Origin: UTCHB3 sp964625575
Lineage (GTDB): Bacteria; Bacteroidota; Ignavibacteria; Ignavibacteriales; Ignavibacteriaceae
Assembly: GCA_964625575.1 (NCBI GenBank)
Contig: CAZVBQ010000004.1
Location: 122,432-186,431 of the forward strand
DNA length: 64,000 nt
Direction of reading: 5' to 3'
Of this stretch, positions 27,011 to 35,437 are shown piece by piece. The stretch's first letter is position 1; every line of letters starts with the position of its first letter. The notes below the pieces were generated by a model that searched no databases, was not told the origin of the DNA, and saw only the letters and a list, made by a program, of their open reading frames with translations. The position numbers were made by a program, and so were the translations under genes.

Positions 27011-28865
27011 CCGGTTTGAAGAAGCCACCGGCTCAAAGCGATTCCCGCTGAAAGTTTCCCCTTTTACGGGCATTATTTCAATAATCGTGGGGCTCTTCCT
27101 GATCTCCCCGGTGATCATAACGGTGATCTACTCCTTCAACTCCGGCACCAGGGTTACAGAATGGGAAGGATTCAGTCTGAAGTGGTACCGCTCCGCGTTT
27201 GAAAATATTTCCCTTTGGACCTCGATCAAAAACACCATAATTATCGCGATTGCCAACACTATCATCTCGACCCTTGCTGGCACCATGGCAGCATACGCCC
27301 TTGCCCGGTTCCGGTTCAGATTCAAGATGCTTTTCAGGAACCTGATATATGTACCTGTCATCTTGCCTGAGATAATTTTTGGAATCGCGCTTCTCTCATT
27401 TTTTAATCTCTTTTCTGTCGAGCCGGGTTTAACCACAGTGATTTTATCACATGTCACATTCACGCTTTCATTTGTGACTTTGATAGTGGGTGCAGGATTT
27501 GACAAGTTCGACTTCCGTTTGGAGGAGGCAGCACTCGACCTTGGCGCGCCTCACCTGACGGCTTTTATCAAAGTGGTGCTTCCGGTCATCGCTCCCGGTG
27601 TGGTTTCAGCGGCGATCTTCGCTTTCACCCTAAGCGTTGATGACTTCATTATCACTTTCTTCACGGCAGGCACAGGGGCATCAACTCTTCCTGTGAAGAT
27701 CTACTCGATGATCAAGTTTTCCATAACTCCCGAGATTAACGCGATTTCGACAATTCTGATACTGCTGACTTCTATCACGCTGGTTTCCGCATTCTTTCTG
27801 CAAAAGTCGAGTCTCTTCGAAAAGGTGAAACCCGCCTATATCTTTTCAGGCTTCATCCTGATCGTCGGATCACTCTCGGTTCTCTCGTTTACCCTTGGAA
27901 GCAGGGAGCAGGTGAATGTATTCATCTGGACGGAGTATATCGACCAGAAAATAATCACCGGTTTTGAAGAGAAATACAACATCAAAGTAAATCTCGACTA
28001 TTACAGCAATAACGAGGAGATTCTCGCCAAGCTCCAACTCGGAAACAACGGCTACGATCTTATCTTCCCCTCCGACTATATGATCGACATAATGCGCAGG
28101 CAAAATCTTATAAGGAAGATCGACACTTCCCTGATAAAAAACTTCAAAAACATCGACCCTTCCTTTAAAAAAGGATACTTTGATCAGTCGGGCGACTACC
28201 ACATTCCTTATGCCTACGGCTACATGGGGATTGTTTACAACAAGGAGAAGGTGAAAGACCCGCCCCACTCTTGGAGCATCTTGTGGGATGAAAAGTACGC
28301 CGGGAGGATCATCATGCTCAATGACATGAGGGAGGTTTTTACCGTCGCGTATAATTATCTGGGGATGGATATTGAAAAGAAAAGCGAGGATGACCTCGAG
28401 AAAGCGCTCGAGTTGTTAAAGAAACAGAAAAAACTGCTTAAAAAATATGAAAGCAGCGTGATTCAGGAGTATCTGTATTCAGGGGAAGTGTGGCTCGCCC
28501 ACACTGATATAGGCACGGCACTTAAAATTATGAGGAATGATCCACGGTTCGATTTCATCATCCCCCGCGAGGGAACCAACATCTTTATTGATAACATCGC
28601 CATACCAACGTCGTCGCCGAACTACGCGAATGCAATAAAATTCATCGATTACCTGATCGAACCGCAAAATACTGCCCTGAACATCGAGAAGGTGATGTAC
28701 CCCATGCCAAACAGGGAAGCCTCACGGTATCTGCCCGAAAAACTGAAGAAGAACCGGCTGCTTTTTCCAACGGCGGATCAGATCAGATCATTCACCACGT
28801 TGAAGGATCTGGGTGATTTCAACAAGAAGATGGATATAGCCTGGACAAAGTTGATGAATTATTGA
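27000..28865 (+). CDS. potCD: PotC permease fused to PotD polyamine-binding protein
   Basis: 621 aa, about twice PotC length. Residues 1-275 are a PotC permease with six helices and EAA loop 'EEAALDLGAPHLTAFIKVVLP'. A further hydrophobic segment at about 280-300 (YIFSGFILIVGSLSVLSFTLG) anchors a PotD-type substrate-binding domain (about 305-621): 'VNVFIWTEYIDQKIITGFEEKYNI', 'YDLIFPSDYMIDIM', 'YGYMGIVYNKEKVKDPPHSW'. There is no separate lipoprotein or signal peptide, so the binding domain is tethered to the translocator. The fused arrangement is known from other lineages but is not the E. coli form. Binding aromatics and acidic residues look conserved (IWTEY, PSDYM), supporting polyamines. Confidence 0.92.
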   Translation: MSDNRFEEATGSKRFPLKVSPFTGIISIIVGLFLISPVIITVIYSFNSGTRVTEWEGFSLKWYRSAFENISLWTSIKNTIIIAIANTIISTLAGTMAAYALARFRFRFKMLFRNLIYVPVILPEIIFGIALLSFFNLFSVEPGLTTVILSHVTFTLSFVTLIVGAGFDKFDFRLEEAALDLGAPHLTAFIKVVLPVIAPGVVSAAIFAFTLSVDDFIITFFTAGTGASTLPVKIYSMIKFSITPEINAISTILILLTSITLVSAFFLQKSSLFEKVKPAYIFSGFILIVGSLSVLSFTLGSREQVNVFIWTEYIDQKIITGFEEKYNIKVNLDYYSNNEEILAKLQLGNNGYDLIFPSDYMIDIMRRQNLIRKIDTSLIKNFKNIDPSFKKGYFDQSGDYHIPYAYGYMGIVYNKEKVKDPPHSWSILWDEKYAGRIIMLNDMREVFTVAYNYLGMDIEKKSEDDLEKALELLKKQKKLLKKYESSVIQEYLYSGEVWLAHTDIGTALKIMRNDPRFDFIIPREGTNIFIDNIAIPTSSPNYANAIKFIDYLIEPQNTALNIEKVMYPMPNREASRYLPEKLKKNRLLFPTADQIRSFTTLKDLGDFNKKMDIAWTKLMNY

Positions 28866-29608
28866 CGAGTGTTCCGCTTTTCCCATATCTTCATGTAAGT
28901 CATAAGGTTGGTCAAAGCGTGAAGAATTGAGATAAGAAGCCCTTCAACCCCATCTGTAAAACCCCGCCTTAAAAAATAATGCTGCAAGAACGCGGCAACC
29001 GGATTGAAAATAAAATTGAGTGGAGTTGATCTTTTGGTGAGATACTTTTCTTCCGCCTCGAGGGAGGAATAGTTGTTGATCTTTGCGATCGTGCTTTTCA
29101 GGTCGATATGGGTGTAGTGAACTATATCCCCTTTTAAGTAGCCGACATTTCCGTTCACTTCGAAACCTTCATGTACTTTTCTGTCGGTCAGACGGGTCAC
29201 ACTTTTTCTGAATAAACGGAGTTGATAACCGGGATACCAGCCACACGATTTTATCCATTTCCCGTTAAAATAAGTCTTGCGGGGCATGTAATATCCGTCG
29301 AAATTCCCGGGATTTTGAAGTATCGCCTCTATCTCCCGCCTGAGTTCAGGTGATATCTCCTCATCTGCATCGAGGCTGAGCACCCATTCGTTCGAACAGC
29401 TACGCATAGCGAAATCCTTCTGATCTGCAAATCCTTTCCAGTCGTTGTGGATCACCTTTCCGGTGTATTTTTTCGATATTTCCACTGTTTTATCGCGACT
29501 GCCTGAGTCCACCACCACTATTTCATCAGCCCAGGCGACACTTCCGAGGCACCTTTCAATGTTCTTTTCTTCATTGAGGGTGATGATTGAAACCGATATC
29601 TTTTCCAA
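28859..29608 (-). CDS. Family 2 glycosyltransferase, LPS-core WaaE/KdtX-like
   Basis: About 249 aa from TTG 29608, just after the stop of the DCC gene. A TTG at 29656 in the same frame is also possible. The pattern 'ISVSIITLNEEKNIERCLGSVAWADEIVVVDSGSRDKTVEI' with 'SLDADEEISPELRREI' is typical of the WaaE/KdtX branch of GT2, which add a glucose to inner-core LPS. A re-entrant amphipathic or membrane segment near the C-terminus ('FIFNPVAAFLQHYFLRRGFTDGVEGLLI') fits this branch. The last 7 bases overlap the convergent potCD gene. Confidence 0.88.
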   Translation of the reverse strand: MEKISVSIITLNEEKNIERCLGSVAWADEIVVVDSGSRDKTVEISKKYTGKVIHNDWKGFADQKDFAMRSCSNEWVLSLDADEEISPELRREIEAILQNPGNFDGYYMPRKTYFNGKWIKSCGWYPGYQLRLFRKSVTRLTDRKVHEGFEVNGNVGYLKGDIVHYTHIDLKSTIAKINNYSSLEAEEKYLTKRSTPLNFIFNPVAAFLQHYFLRRGFTDGVEGLLISILHALTNLMTYMKIWEKRNTRQ

Positions 29609-29610
29609 AA

Positions 29611-30039
29611 TTAACCGATGAACTTCTTTCGCGTTTCCGGAGTGGGTATCCTGCAAGCCTCTTCCCTGCCGAAGAGCCGGTACCGGTTCCTGGCAATGAG
29701 TGAATAAACCGCGTCACGAATGAACGCGGGAACAATTATCAGTGGATAAAGCAGGGAGAGGCCGCCGCCGAGTCTTTTCGCCACGCGCAGACCCGCAGTC
29801 GATTTTATGAAATGTTTCTCCCCCTCGACAAGAATGAAAGTATCGAAATCACTACTTGACATACCAACCTTTTTCAGAACCTCCTGCCCGTAATCTGATT
29901 GGAGCGAGGCGAAACGGAAATGGTCGTTCTTGTCACGGTCAATTATAAAATTAACCCAGAAATTGCAGAAATTACATACACCATCGAAAAGGATCACTGA
30001 TTTTGGCTCATCACTCATAACTAATAACTCATCACTCAT
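29611..30039 (-). CDS. DCC-family thiol-disulfide oxidoreductase-like protein (DUF393)
   Basis: 142 aa. The hallmark 'DGVCNFCNFWVNFIIDRDKNDHFRFASLQS' carries the D-x-x-C-x-x-C pair of the DCC (DUF393) family, which has a thioredoxin-like fold. Helical 'LLYPLIIVPAFIRDAVYSLIARNRYRLFG' follows. Its partner is unknown. The first residues 'MSDELLVMSDE' are written in the same repeat-like DNA that fills the gap upstream; ATG 30018 is an alternative start. There is no Shine-Dalgarno other than the GTGAG of the repeat. Confidence 0.87.
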   Translation of the reverse strand: MSDELLVMSDEPKSVILFDGVCNFCNFWVNFIIDRDKNDHFRFASLQSDYGQEVLKKVGMSSSDFDTFILVEGEKHFIKSTAGLRVAKRLGGGLSLLYPLIIVPAFIRDAVYSLIARNRYRLFGREEACRIPTPETRKKFIG

Positions 30040-30041
30040 TT

Positions 30042-30097
30042 CTCACTACTCACTACTCACTACTCACTACTCACTACTCACTACTCACTACTCACTA
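30042..30097. repeat. Eight perfect copies of a 7-base tandem repeat
   Basis: CTCACTA (TAGTGAG on the coding strand) is repeated eight times without error and fills the whole gap between the stop codon of the CNNM/CorC gene and the start of the DCC gene. The stop codon of the upstream gene lies in the last unit. Copy number could vary by slippage and change the spacing and leader of the DCC gene. Confidence 0.95.
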
Positions 30098-31315
30098 CTC
30101 ATCACTCATAACCGATAGTCTCACCATCTCAATCCTTCTTACCGACGATCTGATGATGTGTATCTTGAAATTACGTGCCGTGATCATTTCTCCAGGGATC
30201 GGGATCCTGCCTGTTTCAGACATAATGAACCCTGCAAGGGTGTTGTAGTCACCTTCAGGCAGACCCATGTCAAATTTCTCATTTAAAGTGTCGATTTCAA
30301 CGTTACCGCCTACCAGGTACTCATTCTCACCGGTCTTACGGCAGACGTTCTCTTCTACATCGAACTCGTCTTTAATGTCACCAAATACCTCTTCGATAAG
30401 GTCTTCCGCGGTCACGATTCCGGCTGTGCCCCCGAACTCATCAACCACAACGGCAATTGAAGTGCGCTGACGGAGAAAATCATTAAGCATTTCAACACTC
30501 CTTTTAGTCTCCGGCACGTTTAGTATATCACGCACGATCTCACGAAGTTCAGTTGGTTGTTTGAAAAGGTCGTACGCGAGGACGAATCCACGGATATTAT
30601 CAAGGTTCTCTTCGTACACGGGAAGTTTAGAGTAGCCCGAATCGATAAACACCTCAAGAACCTCATCAATGCTGCTGCTAATCTCGACACCCACGATCTC
30701 GGTTCTTGGGCGCATGGCCTCATTAACCCGCTGATCTTGCATGTCGATAAGTTTTCTGATCGCGGTCCCTTCCTTTTTATTTACGTTCCCGGCGTTCTCG
30801 CTCTCTTCAACTAATAGCTGAAGGTCTTCTCTTCTGACCAGCTCCGAAAGAGAACCGCCATTGTTTTTTTTACTTAAAAGTCCTGTGAAAAAGGCTGAGA
30901 GTTTTACGAAAGGGAAAAGCAGGTAGTACAAACCACTTAAAGGAACAGCGACGAAAGTAAAAAATCCCGTGCCAAGTTCGCGTCCGAAATACTTTGGTAG
31001 CAATTCCCCCAGGAAAAGGATCAAAAGAGTTGAAACAATAAGTATTTCAAACTCATTCATCCCGAATACTTTCTGGAGGAGATACGCGGAGATTGACGCG
31101 AAAGTGATATTCGCGATGGTGTTGCCAATTAGAATGGTCGAGAAAAAACTTTCAGGATGAGTAATAAAGTAGTGTGCTGATTTGGCGCCTGGACTTTTCT
31201 TTCCGGCTTTGATCTCTATTTTAATTCTGTTCGATACAATATACGCCATCTCGGTGCTCGAAAAGAAAGCACTGAACACAACCGTGATGGCGATGATGAT
31301 TAATTCGGTTTCCAT
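30095..31315 (-). CDS. CNNM/CorC-HlyC family membrane protein with CBS pair
   Basis: 406 aa. The N-terminal CNNM domain (about 1-165) has 'FSAFFSSTEMAY' and 'GNTIANITFASISAY', then four membrane segments. A CBS pair follows (about 195-320: 'MRPRTEIVGVEISSSIDEVLEVFIDSGYSKLPVYEENLDNIRG', 'FLRQRTSIAVVVDEFGGTAGIVTAEDLIEEVFGDI'), then a CorC_HlyC transporter-associated domain (about 330-400). Members are linked to magnesium/cobalt efflux. The family name 'hemolysin' is historic; no toxin function is implied. The C-terminal 'VMSDE' is encoded at the edge of the heptamer repeat. Confidence 0.92.
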   Translation of the reverse strand: METELIIIAITVVFSAFFSSTEMAYIVSNRIKIEIKAGKKSPGAKSAHYFITHPESFFSTILIGNTIANITFASISAYLLQKVFGMNEFEILIVSTLLILFLGELLPKYFGRELGTGFFTFVAVPLSGLYYLLFPFVKLSAFFTGLLSKKNNGGSLSELVRREDLQLLVEESENAGNVNKKEGTAIRKLIDMQDQRVNEAMRPRTEIVGVEISSSIDEVLEVFIDSGYSKLPVYEENLDNIRGFVLAYDLFKQPTELREIVRDILNVPETKRSVEMLNDFLRQRTSIAVVVDEFGGTAGIVTAEDLIEEVFGDIKDEFDVEENVCRKTGENEYLVGGNVEIDTLNEKFDMGLPEGDYNTLAGFIMSETGRIPIPGEMITARNFKIHIIRSSVRRIEMVRLSVMSDE

Positions 31316-31316
31316 T

Positions 31317-31829
31317 TTAATAGGTTCGTTTTACTTCCACTGTTTCCGAAGTCCCGCGGAAAGTTTCTCCTTTATATTTAACCACAAGTTCAATTGACGC
31401 TTTTGCAAGGTCGCGGAGACCCTCCGCGCTGTTCCTTTCTTTAGAAACAAACCGGAAGTTAATAAAATTCGTTTTCCCCGGTTTCTGGTACTGGTCGGCT
31501 ACAATTTCCACCCTGAAAGGAAATTTGCGAACAATATCCCCTGAAGTCATAACAGCTTCGATGCACTGAACACTGTCGATCTCCGGCTTTTCAGATGCGG
31601 CAAGTGTCGCTTCACCTGCAAAGAGGAACCCGGCGGGTCCACCCGGCATAAGGTCGATCCAGATATCAACCTTGTCGATCTTAAGATATCCGATCTGCGC
31701 CACTTCCTCCTTGTTCCCCTGCGCTGACCCCTCCCCCTCCTTCTGACAGTCACAACTGCAACCCGCCAAAATCAATGGAAGTAACACCAAACCAGCCAAA
31801 GCAAATAAACTCTTAACACGCGATTTCAT
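31317..31829 (-). CDS. Putative lipoprotein of unknown function
   Basis: 170 aa. A classic lipoprotein signal 'LAGLVLLPLILAGC' is followed by a Cys-rich start 'CSCDCQKEGEG'. The remainder looks like a beta-sandwich ('IGYLKIDKVDIWIDLMPGGPAGFLF', 'FPFRVEIVADQYQ', 'IELVVKYKGETFRGTSETVEV'). The family was not recognised. It ends 1 base before the CNNM/CorC gene starts, so the two are probably translated in series. Confidence 0.78.
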   Translation of the reverse strand: MKSRVKSLFALAGLVLLPLILAGCSCDCQKEGEGSAQGNKEEVAQIGYLKIDKVDIWIDLMPGGPAGFLFAGEATLAASEKPEIDSVQCIEAVMTSGDIVRKFPFRVEIVADQYQKPGKTNFINFRFVSKERNSAEGLRDLAKASIELVVKYKGETFRGTSETVEVKRTY

Positions 31830-31921
31830 ACTTCATACCTCAAACTTCATACAAAAACTTCACAGTTCATACATCATACCTCAAACTTCGTACATCACAC
31901 AAATACTTCACAGTTCACACT
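31830..31921. repeat. Degenerate TTCATAC/CTTCACA repeat block
   Basis: The gap between the prenyltransferase and lipoprotein genes is made almost entirely of variants of 'CTTCATACCTCAAA' and 'CTTCACAGTTCATACATC'. It is the same word family as the block at 42001-42060. No hairpin or promoter stands out. Confidence 0.75.
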
Positions 31922-32809
31922 TCATATAAGCTTATACACAATCAGTACCGTAGTCGATACATACAGCAGCGAGTTAACTATCGTTGGCACATCCTGCATC
32001 AGTATCTCAATGGTACTTTCACCCTTGTTATACTGGTATACAAGATACATATATCTGAAGATACCAAATACCACGAACGGGGTGGTGTAAATCAGTTGAT
32101 CGGTGCCGAATATTTCAGTGGTTCTGGGGGCAACGGTGTAGAAAGCATAAAATACTATCACGCCTCCCGAAGAAACAGCGGATATCTGGTCGATGAAACG
32201 TCTTGAGTAATTTTCGAGCACTTTACGCACGAGAAGATGATCCTGCTCCTCGGTACTTAGAAGTTCCGACTCAGACATTCTTTTCATGACCGCCAGAAAG
32301 AGCGAAAGAAAAAGTGTAATAAGTACCAACCAGCTCGAGGCTTCAACACCTATAACAACAGTTCCCGCCCAAACCCTTAAGATGAATCCGCCGGCAATTG
32401 AGAAGATATCGAGAAGGACAATGTTCTTTAGTTTGAATGAGTAGGCAGTATTAAGCAGAATATATCCAAGTATTACTATCTGGAACTTGACATTCAACAG
32501 GAACGCGATACTCAGGGTCATGGCTCCCAAAAGCGCGAGCACCACAATGGCTGACCCCATTGAGACGTCGCCGGCAGGAATCGGGCGCAACTTCTTCCTT
32601 GGGTGCAGCTTGTCCCTGTCGCGGTCAACTATGTCGTTAAGAACATATACCATGCTCGAGGCAAGGTTGAAGGCTGCAAAACCCAAAAGGGTAAGGGAGA
32701 GGTGCTCCCAGTGAAAAAGATTCCGGGAATAGACCAGAGGCACGAACAGGAAAATGTTCTTTATCCAGTGCGGCGCTCTGATCAGCCGGAAATAGGGGGA
32801 TATTCTCAA
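31922..32809 (-). CDS. UbiA-superfamily prenyltransferase, decaprenyl-phosphate phosphoribosyltransferase-like
   Basis: 295 aa with eight or nine membrane helices. The Asp-rich motif 'YVLNDIVDRDRDKLHPRKKLRPIPAG' (about 55-81) binds the diphosphate through magnesium. The form NDxxDxxxD followed by 'HPRKK.RPI' is typical of decaprenyl-phosphate 5-phosphoribosyltransferases, which make the precursor of lipid-linked arabinose in actinobacteria. Homologues outside that group lack proven products. A second motif, 'KLKNIVLLDIFSIAGGFILRVWAG', is present. The start overlaps the stop of the mutase gene by 4 bases. I infer a polyprenyl-linked sugar rather than a quinone. Confidence 0.86.
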   Translation of the reverse strand: MRISPYFRLIRAPHWIKNIFLFVPLVYSRNLFHWEHLSLTLLGFAAFNLASSMVYVLNDIVDRDRDKLHPRKKLRPIPAGDVSMGSAIVVLALLGAMTLSIAFLLNVKFQIVILGYILLNTAYSFKLKNIVLLDIFSIAGGFILRVWAGTVVIGVEASSWLVLITLFLSLFLAVMKRMSESELLSTEEQDHLLVRKVLENYSRRFIDQISAVSSGGVIVFYAFYTVAPRTTEIFGTDQLIYTTPFVVFGIFRYMYLVYQYNKGESTIEILMQDVPTIVNSLLYVSTTVLIVYKLI

Positions 32810-34461
32810 AATACGACTTCTTCCGTGTAGATGCCGAACGGCTCTTTAAGCACGTCGATCATTTCACCGAGGGTTACATAATTTGCCGCTGCTTTCACAA
32901 AAACGGGCATAAGATTATTGCCGTTCAGCGCGGCATCGTTTATTTCTTTCAGCGAATTCTCAACTTCAACAGCGCTTCTGCCCTGTTTCAGGTCGGCAAG
33001 ACGCTGCTTTTGGAGTCGCTCCACTTCAGGCGAAATGGTGAGGATCGGAATGTCGATCTTCTCGTCAGTCTCAATAAATTCGTTGACGCCAACGATTATT
33101 TTTTCCTTCTTGTCCACTTCCTTCTGATACGCGTAAGCCGCGTCGGCTATCTGTTTCTGGAAGTAACCGGTCTCGATCGCGGGGATCACGCCACCCAGTG
33201 AGTCGATCTCGTCAAATATCCTGTTAGCCTCTTGTTCCATCTTGTCGGTCATCGACTCAACCATATAGCTGCCCGCCAGCGGATCAACGGAGTTGATAAC
33301 GCCTGTCTCATAAGCGATCAACTGTTGTGTTCTGAGGGCGATTTTAACAGCCTTCTCACTCGGAAGTGCCAGCGTTTCATCCATTGAGTTGGTATGAAGT
33401 GACTGGGTTCCGCCCAAAACCGCCGCGAGTGCCTGGAATGCAGTTCTTACAATATTGTTCTCGGGCTGTTGAGCCGTCAGGGTGCAACCCGCGGTTTGGG
33501 TGTGGAACCTTAGCCACCAGCTTCTCGGATTCTTCGCGCCATATCTTTCCTTCATACGCTTGGCGTAAATTCTGCGCGCGGCACGGAATTTGGCGATCTC
33601 TTCGAAGAAGTCGAGGTGTGAATTGAAGAAGAATGATATCCTCGGGGCGAACTCATCTATATCCATCCCCCTCTCCATGCAGGCCTCAATGTAGGCGAAA
33701 CCGTCAGCAAGGGTGTAGGCAAGCTCCTGCACGGAAGTGGAGCCTGCTTCGCGGATGTGATATCCACTTACCGATACGGGGTTCCACTGCGGCACTTCGT
33801 TGGTGCAGTATTCGATCATATCCACAATTATCCTCATCGAAGGATGGGGAGGATAGATGTACTCTTTCTGCGCGATATACTCCTTTAAAATGTCATTCTG
33901 GAGCGTGCCTCGCAGTTGACTGAAATCAACTCCCTGTTTCTGAGCTACCGCGAGATAGAACGCGAAGATCATCGCCGCGGGCGAATTGATGGTCATCGAG
34001 GTTGAAACCTTGTCCAAGGGGATACCTTTGAAAAGGGTTTCCATATCCTGAAGTGAAGATATCGAAACACCGCATATACCCACTTCACCTTCACTAAGCG
34101 GGGCATCGGCGTCCCATCCCATGAGGGTTGGAAGGTCAAAAGCGACCGAGAGACCTGTCTGTCCGTTCTTCAACAGATAATGAAAGCGCTCATTCGTGTC
34201 TTCGGGCGAGCCGAATCCCGCGAACTGACGCATTGTCCAGATCTTTCCCCTGTACCCGTTCGGGTGTATGCCGCGGGTATACGGAAATTCACCGGGGAAG
34301 CCGAGATCGCGCATATAGTCGTGCCCTTCGACATCGTGCGGACCGTATAAAACATTTACGGGTTCACCGCTCACCGTGGTGTACTTCAAACCATTATCTT
34401 TTGAACGGGCGATCTTTTCGTTGTACTCGTTCAGTTTCTGCCTGTAGCTGGCATCGCTCAT
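32806..34461 (-). CDS. icmA: B12-dependent acyl-CoA mutase large subunit, isobutyryl-CoA mutase-like (IcmA type)
   Basis: 551 aa from ATG 34461 behind AGGAG; a GTG at 34491 adds ten poor residues. This is the substrate-binding TIM-barrel of methylmalonyl-CoA-mutase-type enzymes. The C-terminal B12-binding domain is absent, so a separate small subunit is required and is not in the window. Two residues that set the substrate are Phe80 ('RQFAGF') and Gln198 ('EYIAQKEY'). In methylmalonyl-CoA mutase these are Tyr and Arg; Phe/Gln at exactly these numbers is the isobutyryl-CoA mutase pattern. Such enzymes interconvert isobutyryl-CoA and n-butyryl-CoA. It could still be generically annotated as methylmalonyl-CoA mutase. 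Confidence 0.88.
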   Translation of the reverse strand: MSDASYRQKLNEYNEKIARSKDNGLKYTTVSGEPVNVLYGPHDVEGHDYMRDLGFPGEFPYTRGIHPNGYRGKIWTMRQFAGFGSPEDTNERFHYLLKNGQTGLSVAFDLPTLMGWDADAPLSEGEVGICGVSISSLQDMETLFKGIPLDKVSTSMTINSPAAMIFAFYLAVAQKQGVDFSQLRGTLQNDILKEYIAQKEYIYPPHPSMRIIVDMIEYCTNEVPQWNPVSVSGYHIREAGSTSVQELAYTLADGFAYIEACMERGMDIDEFAPRISFFFNSHLDFFEEIAKFRAARRIYAKRMKERYGAKNPRSWWLRFHTQTAGCTLTAQQPENNIVRTAFQALAAVLGGTQSLHTNSMDETLALPSEKAVKIALRTQQLIAYETGVINSVDPLAGSYMVESMTDKMEQEANRIFDEIDSLGGVIPAIETGYFQKQIADAAYAYQKEVDKKEKIIVGVNEFIETDEKIDIPILTISPEVERLQKQRLADLKQGRSAVEVENSLKEINDAALNGNNLMPVFVKAAANYVTLGEMIDVLKEPFGIYTEEVVF

Positions 34462-34503
34462 TTTGATCTCCTGTATTTTTCCTTTTTTCACTCCACTTTG
34501 CCC

Positions 34504-34538
34504 ACGATCAACGGCAATAACTCTCCCCTGTTGATCGT
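34504..34538. promoter_or_regulatory. 9-base inverted repeat between the mutase and LytTR operons
   Basis: ACGATCAAC (34504-34512) and GTTGATCGT (34530-34538) are perfect inverted arms with a 17-base spacer, in the gap between two divergent genes. It lies about 45 bases upstream of the mutase start. It could be an operator or a leader hairpin of the mutase mRNA. Confidence 0.45.
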
Positions 34539-34684
34539 ATATGGTATTTTCACTTTAAATAATCTCGAAAGTTATGCAAAATTGGAATTATATCAAAAGA
34601 TTTTTTGAAACAACGCCCCCTGTTTTCAATAGTAAAATATTTTGGTTATATTGCAGATTATTCACCTCTAATCGATCCGGACCC

Positions 34685-35437
34685 ATGAACCAGGAAAAGC
34701 AAACCATACAGTTATCGGCAATTATAGTGGATGACGAACTTCACGGGAGGGAAAACCTCCGGGTGTTGCTTGAAAATTATTGCCCAGGTATCATAGTGAA
34801 AGGACTTGCCTCCTCGGTCACCGAAGCGATTACCCTCGTAAGTGAACACCGGCCCGAAGTGGTGTTTCTCGATATAAACATGCCTGTTCTTGATGGCTTT
34901 GACTTTCTTGAGTCATTCCCTAAACGTGAATTTCTGACCGTTTTTGTCACCGCTCACCAGGAGTTCGGCATCAATGCCGTTAAAGCGGGCGCGGCTGATT
35001 ACCTCTTGAAACCAATTGACATAAGAGAACTGAAACTCACAGTAAGAAAGCTGCTTGGTGCTTCCGAAAAGTCAACTGTTGAACCACAACTCGCTGCCAA
35101 AGCAAAGATCATGATCCCTGAGACCCACGGATTCACCGTCACAAATGTTGAGGATATAATCAGAATTGAAGCGGAAGGAAGTTACAGCATGGTCTTTACA
35201 CGCGACGGCAAAAAATCATTAGTGTCACGAACATTGAGTGACTTTGAAGAATCACTTCCCACCGGAATGTTTTGCAGGGTTCACAGGTCAAGCCTGATAA
35301 ACCTCGACCTTGTGAGCGAGTATTCTGTGATTGACGGCGGAACAGTTACGATGGTTGATGGCACAAAAATTGACGTTTCGAGGAGAAAGACCAACGATTT
35401 CCTCACCATGATCCGGAAAAGGCTGCGCTCCGTTTGA
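34685..35437 (+). CDS. LytTR-family response regulator
   Basis: 250 aa from ATG 34685; the upstream TTG 34574 would add 37 residues without domain match. The receiver domain (about 10-125) has 'IIVDDELHGRENL', phospho-Asp in 'EVVFLDINMPVLDGF', Thr in 'VFVTAH' and Lys in 'DYLLKPIDI'. The LytTR DNA-binding domain (about 150-245) shows 'VEDIIRIEAEGSYSMVFTRDGKKSLVSRTLSDFEESLP', 'CRVHRSSLINLDLV' and 'VDVSRRK'-like 'IDVSRRKTNDF'. It overlaps the sensor gene by 4 bases, so the two form a cognate pair. Targets are unknown; the T9SS propeller gene downstream is a candidate. Confidence 0.93.
   Translation: MNQEKQTIQLSAIIVDDELHGRENLRVLLENYCPGIIVKGLASSVTEAITLVSEHRPEVVFLDINMPVLDGFDFLESFPKREFLTVFVTAHQEFGINAVKAGAADYLLKPIDIRELKLTVRKLLGASEKSTVEPQLAAKAKIMIPETHGFTVTNVEDIIRIEAEGSYSMVFTRDGKKSLVSRTLSDFEESLPTGMFCRVHRSSLINLDLVSEYSVIDGGTVTMVDGTKIDVSRRKTNDFLTMIRKRLRSV

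Noticed and set aside
30095..31315. Hemolysin toxin function for the CNNM/CorC protein
   Set aside because: The family name is historic; the domains point to a membrane protein with CBS regulation.
33366..34466. Several plus-strand ORFs (86-112 aa) opposite the mutase gene
   Set aside because: Arg/Ser/Pro-rich shadows of a conserved coding gene on the other strand.
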